DNA of 64,000 nucleotides from [Mycobacterium] crassicus (GTDB lineage: Bacteria; Actinomycetota; Actinomycetes; Mycobacteriales; Mycobacteriaceae), in the NCBI RefSeq assembly GCF_020181615.1, contig NZ_CP084029.1:3640800-3704799 (forward strand). The letters run 5' to 3'. Made by a program: the position numbers and the translations under genes. Under the pieces are notes generated by a model. The model saw only the letters and a list, made by a program, of their open reading frames with translations. It searched no databases and was not told where the DNA came from. Positions 57,087-64,000 of this stretch are shown one piece after another (the stretch's first letter is position 1; every line of letters starts with the position of its first letter).

Positions 57087-58583
57087 CTACAGCTGGGCCA
57101 GGGCGGTGCGGATGTGGGCCAGGATGCGCGAGGCCGACGTCGGGGTGTCGCCGGGTCCTGGGTCGGCGGCCGAGGCGGCGGCGGCCCGGGTGTGCACGAA
57201 CGCGGCGGCGGCAGCGGCCTGCGCTGGGGGCAGCCCCGATGCCAGCAGCGCGCCGATCATGCCGGACAGGACGTCGCCGGACCCGGCGGTGGCCGCCCAC
57301 GATCCGCCGGCCGGGTTGAGGTAGACCGTGCCGCGGTGTTGATGCGGCGGTCCCAGCTTCGCCTCTCCTCCGTCGAGCCTCGCTGAACCGCCGTGTTGAT
57401 GCGGGTCGGCGATGACGGTGACGTTGCCCTTGAGCAGAACGGTGGCCCCGAAGCGGTCGGCGAGCTCGCGGGCGGCCCCGACCCGGTCGGGTCCGGGCGG
57501 GTGCCCGGCCAGCCGGGTGTATTCGCCGGCGTGCGGGGTGAGCACCGTCGGCGCCGTTCGGTTGACGACGAGATCGGGGTGCGCGGCCAGGATGGTCAAG
57601 GCGTCGGCGTCGACGATCACCGGCAGGTCGGTGCCGAGCGCGAACCACAGCGCGGCGGCCGCGTCGCCGTCGGTACCCAGGCCGGGTCCGACCACCCAGG
57701 CCTGCACCCGCCCGGCCGCTGCCGGACTGGGCGCCGCCACCACCTCAGGCCAGTGCGAGACCACCTGCGCAGCAGCGCTTCCGGTGTAGCGCACCATGCC
57801 GGAGGTGGCTGCCACCGCCGCCCCGGAGCACAGGATGGCTGCACCGGGGTAGGTCGCGGAGCCGGCCAGGATGCCGGTGACGCCCTGGGTGTATTTGTCG
57901 TCGCGCGGGCCGGGTGCCGGCCAGAGCGCCTCGGCGTCAGCAGCCTCGAAGCCGTGCATCTCGGTGGGCGGCAGATCCAGTCCGATGTCGATGAGCTCGA
58001 CGCGCCCGCACTCGCCCAGCGCGTGAACGGGTTTGAGGCCGCCGAAGGTGACGGTCAGTGCCGCGCGCACCGCGGGGCCGTCGGCCGCGCCGGTGTGCGG
58101 GTCCAGACCACTGGGGATGTCGACGGCCACCACGGGCACAGCCGCCTCCCCCGGTCTTTCCAGAGAGGCGAACACCTCCGCGGCGTTCGGCCGCAGTGCG
58201 CCGTGCCCGGAGATCCCGACCACCCCGTCGATCACCAGGTCCGTGGCGGCCGGCACGGTGTCGACGATCCGGCCGCCGGCCTGGATGAACGCGGCAAGTC
58301 CCTTGGCGTGGGCGCGCTGCGGGTTGAGCAGGATCGCACTTGCCGCCGCGCCGCGCCTGCGCAGCAGGGTGGCCGCCCAGAGCGCGTCGCCGCCGTTGTC
58401 GCCGGAACCGACCACCGCGCACACACTCCGGCCGGCCACCCCGCCGGTACGGGCGGCCAGTTCCCGGGCGATCGCTGTCGCCAGTCCGAACGCCGCCCGG
58501 CGCATCAGCACCCCGTCGGGCAGGCTCGCCAGCAGCGGCGCCTCGGCGGCACGGATCACCTCGACTGTGTAGTAGTGCCGCAC
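57087..58583 (-). CDS. nnr: Bifunctional NAD(P)H-hydrate epimerase/dehydratase
   Basis: A 498-residue fusion (Rv3433c). The N-terminal YjeF_N epimerase domain (about 1-215) has GSGDNGGDALWAATLL and VDIPSGLDPHTG. The C-terminal ribokinase-like dehydratase domain (about 225-498) has VGPGLGTDG, VIVDADALT, LTPHAGEYTRL and AATAGSGDVLSGMIGALL. It repairs hydrated NAD(P)H. Within the dehydratase domain, between VIADP and GTVYLNPAGG, there is a 19-residue insertion rich in His/Gly/Lys that the M. tuberculosis protein lacks; see the 57-bp repeat. The frame stays open. Confidence 0.93.
   Translation of the reverse strand: MRHYYTVEVIRAAEAPLLASLPDGVLMRRAAFGLATAIARELAARTGGVAGRSVCAVVGSGDNGGDALWAATLLRRRGAAASAILLNPQRAHAKGLAAFIQAGGRIVDTVPAATDLVIDGVVGISGHGALRPNAAEVFASLERPGEAAVPVVAVDIPSGLDPHTGAADGPAVRAALTVTFGGLKPVHALGECGRVELIDIGLDLPPTEMHGFEAADAEALWPAPGPRDDKYTQGVTGILAGSATYPGAAILCSGAAVAATSGMVRYTGSAAAQVVSHWPEVVAAPSPAAAGRVQAWVVGPGLGTDGDAAAALWFALGTDLPVIVDADALTILAAHPDLVVNRTAPTVLTPHAGEYTRLAGHPPGPDRVGAARELADRFGATVLLKGNVTVIADPHQHGGSARLDGGEAKLGPPHQHRGTVYLNPAGGSWAATAGSGDVLSGMIGALLASGLPPAQAAAAAAFVHTRAAAASAADPGPGDTPTSASRILAHIRTALAQL
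57331..57404 (-). repeat. 57-bp insertion flanked by 17-bp direct repeats in nnr
   Basis: CCGC(G/C)GTGTTGATGCGG occurs at 57331-57347 and again at 57388-57404 (16 of 17 identical). The offset is 57 bp, a multiple of three. The intervening 40 bp are unlike either neighbouring coding sequence. The layout suggests insertion of a small element with target duplication, or a partial tandem duplication, kept in frame. Confidence 0.75.
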
Positions 58584-58607
58584 GGTGACCTCCCTCGCGA
58601 TCCCAGG

Positions 58608-59255
58608 CTAGTGGGCCGGGCCCGACCTCGGGTGTAGGTCGACCCGCGCCGGGTGGTGACGGGTCAACGGGTAACAGCACAACCCGATCGCCAGGGCGGC
58701 GGCGTGGCCGATCGCCGTGAAGTCGGGGTTGATGACCAGGGGCACCGTGAAGATGACGATCAGCCCGGCCAGATAGGCCCAGCGCCACGGCCGGCGGATC
58801 CGGTAGGTGAGCACGGCCATCACGCCGACCAGGAAGTAGCTGACGCCGATGTCGCGGGCGTAGGTCAGCCGCTCGGATTCGCGGTGCAGGTGAATCAACA
58901 CGTACAGCGCGCCTTCGCTGACATAGGTGGCGCCGATGTGGGAGATCAGTCCGACCATCAGCCAACGCAGGTGTCCCAGCCAGTGCTCGGCGGGCGCCAG
59001 GAACAGGGTGAACAGCACCAGGTACGGCGACCAGTCCTTGCCGTCGATCCACAGCAGACTGGAGACCAGCACCTCCAGGGGGTCGGTGGCCAGGTGATGC
59101 AGGTTGGTGGACTGCTCGACGAGCATGGTGTGCAGATGACGGCCGACCATGTGCTGGATGACGGTGGTGATCGCCAGCGCCGCCAGCCACAGGTAGGTCA
59201 GCGGAGCGGTGTGTACGAAATGCCACGCCGCCGCCAATCGGGCTTTGACGGTCAC
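58608..59255 (-). CDS. Rhomboid-like membrane protein (Rv3434c position)
   Basis: A 215-residue protein with about six membrane helices. It starts at GTG 59255 (TVKARLAAAWHFV). Possible rhomboid catalytic motifs are present: GVSYFLVGVMAVLTY (GXS) and GHAAALAIGL (His in the last helix), and a HIGATYVSEG loop. If these align as in rhomboids it may be an intramembrane serine protease; otherwise an inactive relative. The M. tuberculosis homologue at this place, Rv3434c, is an uncharacterised membrane protein. It ends 24 nt before nnr and is probably the first gene of the run. Confidence 0.75.
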   Translation of the reverse strand: MTVKARLAAAWHFVHTAPLTYLWLAALAITTVIQHMVGRHLHTMLVEQSTNLHHLATDPLEVLVSSLLWIDGKDWSPYLVLFTLFLAPAEHWLGHLRWLMVGLISHIGATYVSEGALYVLIHLHRESERLTYARDIGVSYFLVGVMAVLTYRIRRPWRWAYLAGLIVIFTVPLVINPDFTAIGHAAALAIGLCCYPLTRHHPARVDLHPRSGPAH

Positions 59256-59363
59256 GGCGTACAGCGTCGCACAGATGGCCGCTCTTGATCGGCGACAACG
59301 CCTCGCGTATCGTCCGAACCAATTTCGCAACGCGCAGTAGCGAATCGATCGAAAGGGCCTCAC

Positions 59364-61304
59364 TTGGAGCGCAATCGCTACGCCGGGGAGCCATTCACCA
59401 CGTCGGACTCCGACATCGCCGCCGCCCTGGAGCAGGTCAGTGTCCCGACCCTGTTGCTGTCGTGTGTGCACATCACCGGCGACGCCCGCTTCATCCGGGA
59501 GTTCAAGCAGAACGGGATCTTCCTCAACGAGATCCAGGGATTCATGTCCGAGGAGGACAAGGCCCGCGCCCGCGCCGAAGCGCTGGAGGTGATCGTCGAC
59601 TACCGCGACCGCGGCTGCCCGCAACCTGAGCCACTGCCCGCCGAACTGGTCAAGGAGATGATGGACTGGGCGGCCTGCGAGATCGTGCCGGACGCTTACC
59701 TGGGCCTGCTCGCCGAGGAACTCGACCTCGAAGGCGTCGACCCGCGCCGCCCCGCAGCGCTGGGCCAGTCCCACGCCAAGGACCTGCCGGTGGTGGTGGT
59801 CGGCTGCGGCGAATCAGGAGTGTTGGCAGGAATCCGGTTGGCGCAGAGCGGAATTCCGTTCACCATCATCGAGAAGAACGCCGGCCCGGGTGGAACCTGG
59901 TGGGAGAACACCTATCCGGGCGCCCGGGTGGACGTCGCCAACCACTTCTACTGCTTCAGCTTCGAGCCCAACAACGGCTGGGGCCACTACTTCGCCGAAC
60001 AGCCGGAACTGCGGGCCTACTTCACCGACCTGGTCACCAAACACGATCTGGACCAACATATCCGGTGGAACACCGAGGTCACCGACGCCACCTGGGATGA
60101 CGCCGACGGAATCTGGACTCTGAGCGTGCGCGGCGCCGACGGCACGGTGTCGGCGATCCGGGCACGCGCGGTGATCACCGCGGTCGGCCAGCTGAATCGA
60201 CCGCACCTGCCCGACATCGACGGCGCCGACAGCTTCAGCGGGCCGTCGTTCCACTCCGCGGCCTGGGACCACAGCGTCGACGTGACCGGCAAACGGGTAG
60301 CGCTGATCGGGGCGGGTGCCAGTGGATTCCAGATCGCCCCGGCAATCGCGGAGAAAGTGGAGCACCTCACGGTGTTTCAGCGCACCGCGCAGTGGATGTT
60401 CCCCAACCCGATGTATCACGACGCGGTCGGCGACGGAGTGCGCTGGGCGCTGGAGCACCTGCCGTTCTACGCCCGCTGGTACCGCTTCCTGTTGCTGTGG
60501 CCCGGAGCCGACAAGGGCCTGGAAGCCGCCCGGGTGGACCCGGACTATCCCGACCAGGATCACGCCGTCAGCGAGATCAACGCGATGGCCCGACTGATGT
60601 TCACCGGCTGGATCACCGACCAGGTCGGCGACGACCAGGAGCTGCTGGCCAAGGTGCTGCCGGACTATCCCGCGACCGGAAAGCGCACCCTGCAGGACAA
60701 CGGCACCTGGCTCAAGACGCTCAAACGCGACAACGTCGAACTGAACCGCACTCCGATCCGCAGGATCACCCCGCACGGCGTGGAGACCGAGGACGGCGTC
60801 CACCACGACGTCGATGTGATCGTGTACGCCACCGGTTTTCGGCACACCGACGTGTTGGCGCCGATGCGTGTCACCGGCCGCGACGGAACCGACCTGCACG
60901 AACTGTGGGGCAGCCGGCCGTACGCATACCTGGGAATCACCGTGCCGCAGTTTCCGAACTTCTTCCTGATCTACGGGCCCGGCGCGCATCTGGCGCACGG
61001 CGGCAGCCTGATCTTCAACTCCGAGTTGGAGATGCGCTATATCGACGCCTGCCTGGCGCGCCTCGCCGACGAGCGGCTGCATTCCATCGAGCCGACCGCC
61101 CAGGCGGCCGCCGAGTGGCATCAGGCCACCCAGGACGCGATCAGGAAGACGGTGTGGGCGCACCCGGCGATCAAGCACTCCTACTTCAAGAACGCCGACG
61201 GTGAGATCCACACCGTGAGCCCGTGGCGGCTGGACGAGTATTGGTCGGCGGTACGCGAACCGGACTGGTCGCAGTTCGTCGTCAGGCAGGGAGGCCAGGC
61301 ATGA
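59364..61304 (+). CDS. HAPMO-type Baeyer-Villiger monooxygenase
   Basis: A 646-residue flavin monooxygenase. It has an N-terminal extension of about 140 residues like 4-hydroxyacetophenone monooxygenase, then the FAD motif [12 protein letters not shown] (about 146), the BVMO fingerprint [12 protein letters not shown] (about 290, F-X-G-X3-H-X3-W), the NADPH motif [13 protein letters not shown] (about 313) and a late ATGF. These enzymes insert oxygen next to a ketone using NADPH and O2. The TTG start at 59364 has GAAAGGG eight bases upstream. The stop overlaps the SDR start (ATGA), so the two are one operon. Confidence 0.9.
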   Translation: MERNRYAGEPFTTSDSDIAAALEQVSVPTLLLSCVHITGDARFIREFKQNGIFLNEIQGFMSEEDKARARAEALEVIVDYRDRGCPQPEPLPAELVKEMMDWAACEIVPDAYLGLLAEELDLEGVDPRRPAALGQSHAKDLPVVVVGCGESGVLAGIRLAQSGIPFTIIEKNAGPGGTWWENTYPGARVDVANHFYCFSFEPNNGWGHYFAEQPELRAYFTDLVTKHDLDQHIRWNTEVTDATWDDADGIWTLSVRGADGTVSAIRARAVITAVGQLNRPHLPDIDGADSFSGPSFHSAAWDHSVDVTGKRVALIGAGASGFQIAPAIAEKVEHLTVFQRTAQWMFPNPMYHDAVGDGVRWALEHLPFYARWYRFLLLWPGADKGLEAARVDPDYPDQDHAVSEINAMARLMFTGWITDQVGDDQELLAKVLPDYPATGKRTLQDNGTWLKTLKRDNVELNRTPIRRITPHGVETEDGVHHDVDVIVYATGFRHTDVLAPMRVTGRDGTDLHELWGSRPYAYLGITVPQFPNFFLIYGPGAHLAHGGSLIFNSELEMRYIDACLARLADERLHSIEPTAQAAAEWHQATQDAIRKTVWAHPAIKHSYFKNADGEIHTVSPWRLDEYWSAVREPDWSQFVVRQGGQA

Positions 61305-62038
61305 GCGGCGTCGTCGTCACCGGTGCCGCATCGGGGATCGGCCGGGCGTGTGCGGAGGCGCTGGTCGCCGACGGACGCCGGGTTGCGTTGTGGGACATCG
61401 CACCCGGAGTCACCGACGTCGCCGAGAGCTTGGGTATGCCCGGCGCGGTGGTCGACGTCTGCGACGACACCGCACTGCCGGCCGCGGTCACGGCCGCAGC
61501 CGAAGCCCTCGACGGCATCGACGGCCTGGTGCACGCCGCGGGCCGGGTGTTGCCCGAACCGGTGGGCGCCTACACCGGCGAATCCTGGGACGCCGTCATG
61601 GATGTCAACCTGCGCGCGCAGGCGATGCTGGTGCAGTTGATGCTGCCGCATCTGGAGGCCGTCGCCCGGGCCGGCGGCGACCCCGCGGTGGTCGGCATCT
61701 CCAGCATCGAGGCGCTGACCGCCAACCCGTTCATCCCCGCCTACTGCGCCTCCAAGGCCGGCCTTTTGGGGATGACCCGGTCGATGGCCGCCCAACTGGG
61801 CCCGGCCGGTATCCGCCTCAACGCCGTCTGCCCGAGGTTCATCGAGACCCCGATGCTGCAGATCGCCCTCGACGTCGAAGAAGTCGCGGCCGGCTTCGTG
61901 GCCGCCGCGCCGCTGGGACGCATCGGCCAACCGGCGGAAGTGGCGCAGGCAGTGGCGTTCCTGATGTCGCCGCGGGCGTCATTCATCACCGGCACCCAGA
62001 TCGTCGTCGACGGTGGTGTCACCGCCCGGCATCCCTAG
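61301..62038 (+). CDS. Short-chain dehydrogenase/reductase
   Basis: A 245-residue classical SDR. The cofactor motif is [10 protein letters not shown], with Asp in LWDI favouring NAD(H); the active site has SSIEAL with Ser and YCASK (Tyr and Lys), and the C-terminus [13 protein letters not shown]. It probably oxidises an alcohol to the ketone used by the co-encoded monooxygenase, or acts on its product. The start overlaps the monooxygenase stop by 4 nt. Confidence 0.9.
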   Translation: MSGVVVTGAASGIGRACAEALVADGRRVALWDIAPGVTDVAESLGMPGAVVDVCDDTALPAAVTAAAEALDGIDGLVHAAGRVLPEPVGAYTGESWDAVMDVNLRAQAMLVQLMLPHLEAVARAGGDPAVVGISSIEALTANPFIPAYCASKAGLLGMTRSMAAQLGPAGIRLNAVCPRFIETPMLQIALDVEEVAAGFVAAAPLGRIGQPAEVAQAVAFLMSPRASFITGTQIVVDGGVTARHP

Positions 62039-63837
62039 CGGGAGCTGCCCTTTCGCAAAAGGGAGGCCTGCAGTTCCGCCATGATCTGGTTGACCTCGTC
62101 CTGGCTTGCCGGCGGCGGGGGCTCGGGCAGCGGCCCACGCCATTCGGCCAGCACCGCAAGGTCACCGTCGATGAACTGCCGGCGGCATTGGCTGCGCTGG
62201 ATCTTGCCGCTGGAGGTGGTGGGAATCGACAGCGGCGCCACCAGCACCACCGCGGATGCCTCGATGCCGTGATACCGGGTGATGGCAGCACGAACCGTGT
62301 CGATGACGCCGTCCAGTTCGGTCGCGGCCGGGTCGACCTCCTGCACCACCACCAGCTGTTCGATGGCGCCCTGCACCGGTGTGGTCGCCATGACGGCACC
62401 GCGCCCCGACAGCAGCATCGGATGACTGTCCTGCACGGTGGCCTCGACGTCGTTGGGGTAGTAGTTGTGGCCGTCGATGGAGACGAGGTCCTGGACGCGT
62501 CCGGTCACGAAAAGTTCGCCGGCACACAGGAAACCCAGATCCCCGGTGCGCAGGAAGGGCCCCTCACCGGTGTCGGCGACATACCCGGCAAAGGTCTGTG
62601 CGGTCTCTTCCGGCCGTCCCCAATAGCCTTGGGCCACACTGGGTCCGGCGACCCAGATCTCGCCGATCTCATCCGTCCCGCACGACTGGCGGGTCACCGG
62701 ATCGACGATGACCACCCGTTGTCCATCCTGGGGAGGACCGCAGCCCACCACGGCTGCAGCGCTCGGGTCATCCGGCGCGACGTCGACGGCGCGATGCTCC
62801 CCCAGCGCGTCGCGGTCCAGGTGTCGCACCCCGGGTGCGGCGGAGTCCGCTTGACCGGAGACCAGCAGGGTGGCCTCCGCCAGTCCGTACACCGGGGTGA
62901 ACGCCTCCAGCCGGAAACCTGCCGGGGCGAAGGCATCGGCGAAGGCCGCCAGCGTCGACGCACGCACCGGTTCCGCACCGATCATGGCGATGGACAGACC
63001 GGACAGATCGAGCGCCGCGCGCTCGGCCGGGGTGCTGCGTTCGACGCACTTGTCGTAGGCGAAGCTCGGTGCCGTGGTGATGTAGGCCCGATGTCGGGAC
63101 ACCGCTTCCAGCCACCGCATCGGGCGCTTGATGAAGGCGGCCGGCGACATCAGCACCGCACTTGCCCCGGCGTACATGATCTCGAGGATCACGCCGATCA
63201 GACCCATGTCATGGTGCGGCGGCAGCCAGTACACCCCGACCCCCGAGTCGTCACCGTTCCAGGCTCGGCGGGTCACCTCCAAGTTGTGCATCAGGTTCCC
63301 GTGCGACAGCACCACACCTTTCGGTGACGTGGTGGAACCCGACGTGTACTGGATCATGGCCGTGGAACCCGGATCGACGGCCGGGGCCACCCAGCTGTCG
63401 GGATCGGCGGTGACCGCGTCCTCGATCACGCACCACCGCAGGGCCCGCCCCTCGACCAGAGCATCGACTCCGGCCTTGATGTTGGCCTGGGTGTCGGCGG
63501 TGGACAGCGCAAAGCCGGCTTGTGCATCGGGGATGACCACCGCCAGGCGTGGCGCCATCTTCTGGTGTACCGGCACCGCGACGGCGCCGGCGTAGAGGCA
63601 GCCGAAATAGCCGGCGATGAAGTCCAGACCGGGACGAACCAGCACCAGTACCCGCTGGCCCGCGGCGCCCTGCTGTTGCAGGGTGGACCCGATCGCTCGG
63701 GCCCTGGTGTCGAGCTCACGGTAGGTCAGCTCGCTCCGGTCTTCTTCATCTCCGTTGTAGGAGAAGCTGAACACGACCTTGTCGCCGTATCGTTCGGCCT
63801 GCCGGCGCAGAAGCTCCACCAAGGTGGGTGTCGACAC
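62035..63837 (-). CDS. Fatty-acyl-AMP ligase (FadD family)
   Basis: A 600-residue adenylate-forming enzyme. Core motifs are [18 protein letters not shown] (phosphate loop), [17 protein letters not shown] and the late Lys in [23 protein letters not shown] and the [15 protein letters not shown] region are typical of the FAAL group, which activates fatty acids as acyl-AMP for transfer to polyketide synthases instead of CoA. GTG 63837 is preferred: GGGAG is six bases upstream, whereas ATG 63843 directly abuts it. The stop overlaps the SDR stop. The expected PKS partner would lie outside the window. Confidence 0.9.
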   Translation of the reverse strand: MSTPTLVELLRRQAERYGDKVVFSFSYNGDEEDRSELTYRELDTRARAIGSTLQQQGAAGQRVLVLVRPGLDFIAGYFGCLYAGAVAVPVHQKMAPRLAVVIPDAQAGFALSTADTQANIKAGVDALVEGRALRWCVIEDAVTADPDSWVAPAVDPGSTAMIQYTSGSTTSPKGVVLSHGNLMHNLEVTRRAWNGDDSGVGVYWLPPHHDMGLIGVILEIMYAGASAVLMSPAAFIKRPMRWLEAVSRHRAYITTAPSFAYDKCVERSTPAERAALDLSGLSIAMIGAEPVRASTLAAFADAFAPAGFRLEAFTPVYGLAEATLLVSGQADSAAPGVRHLDRDALGEHRAVDVAPDDPSAAAVVGCGPPQDGQRVVIVDPVTRQSCGTDEIGEIWVAGPSVAQGYWGRPEETAQTFAGYVADTGEGPFLRTGDLGFLCAGELFVTGRVQDLVSIDGHNYYPNDVEATVQDSHPMLLSGRGAVMATTPVQGAIEQLVVVQEVDPAATELDGVIDTVRAAITRYHGIEASAVVLVAPLSIPTTSSGKIQRSQCRRQFIDGDLAVLAEWRGPLPEPPPPASQDEVNQIMAELQASLLRKGSSR

Positions 63838-63903
63838 CCGCATCTCCCTCTGACATGTCACGACCCGACCGTCGTGCCGATGTTCCTCGATTCAGAACAG
63901 ACT

Positions 63904-63999
63904 TTAAAAGAGGTCGCTCCATTGGAAGCCGGCGATCGCGTCGCTCACCTGGGTCCACAGGTCGGTGCCGGCGAAGTCGGTCGCCTCGCCGGCACCCGC
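63904..63999 (-). CDS. C-terminal end of an unidentified protein, cut by the window edge
   Basis: A 31-residue open C-terminus (GAGEATDFAGTDLWTQV, ending AGFQWSDLF) reads in from the right edge to TAA at 63904-63906, 66 bp upstream of the acyl-AMP ligase start and on the same strand. It is too short to identify. If real, it is the preceding gene of the same operon. Confidence 0.4.
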   Translation of the reverse strand, partial: AGAGEATDFAGTDLWTQVSDAIAGFQWSDLF

Positions 64000-64000
64000 G

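Overview
The window is mycobacterial chromosome. Evidence is the very high G+C, mycobacterial gene families (MmpS/MmpL, WhiB3, DnaE2 with ImuA'/ImuB, GroEL1 with its His-rich tail, PE-PPE and PGRS domains, MfpA) and a gene order that largely follows M. tuberculosis Rv3361c-Rv3434c. Several genes found at these points in M. tuberculosis are missing here (sigD-rsdA, cmaA1, phyA-idsA1, the Rv3402c-Rv3408 block). Others are added (mmpS-mmpL, a block between whiB3 and groEL1, a lipid-type cluster at the right end). A non-tuberculous Mycobacterium sensu lato fits best; I cannot name the species.

Layout. 1-2.3 kb: end of an FHA-ABC exporter. 2.3-7.2 kb: minus-strand conservon of sensor kinase, roadblock protein, DUF742 protein, MfpB GTPase and the gyrase-protecting pentapeptide protein MfpA. 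7.4-9.1 kb: a SpoU methyltransferase, then a two-gene cassette behind a perfect RicR-type copper operator; the first gene encodes a membrane-anchored Met/His-rich protein. 9.2-18.8 kb: nitroreductase, SOS-controlled dnaE2, an MmpS-MmpL exporter, a universal stress protein and trehalose-phosphatase. 18.9-24.3 kb: HtdY, LpqD-like lipoprotein, TMEM175-like channel, fatty-acyl reductase and nucleoside hydrolase. 24.3-26.7 kb: imuA'-imuB with its LexA box. 26.8-36.2 kb: guaA, guaB3 and guaB2 around a beta-phosphoglucomutase/GH65 phosphorylase pair and choD. 36.4-38.2 kb: DUF5319 protein, TPR-like protein and whiB3, whose leader holds a strong terminator-like hairpin.

38.2-44.5 kb is an accessory block between whiB3 and groEL1, which are neighbours in M. 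tuberculosis. It holds a small exported protein, two tandem PE-PPE-domain esterases without PE/PPE modules, a dehydrogenase remnant, a close homologue of mycobacteriophage Lysin B, a di-iron protein, a possible cyclase remnant and a crotonase-family gene. 44.7-46.9 kb: groEL1 and groES with a perfect CIRCE operator. 47.1-50.7 kb: a 1216-residue PGRS protein exported by an ordinary signal peptide instead of a PE domain. 50.8-59.3 kb: a minus-strand, largely overlapping run of rhomboid-like protein, nnr, gadB, alr, hydrolase, tsaE, a tsaB-rimI fusion and tsaD, covering NAD(P)H repair, D-Ala supply and tRNA t6A synthesis. 59.4-64 kb: a Baeyer-Villiger monooxygenase, an SDR and a fatty-acyl-AMP ligase.

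The strongest leads are the RicR-operator cassette with its Met/His-rich protein, the chromosomal Lysin B homologue, the hairpin in the whiB3 leader, the three PE/PPE-type domains carried on conventional signal peptides, and a 57-bp in-frame insertion in nnr. No tRNA, rRNA, CRISPR array, insertion sequence or integrase was seen.
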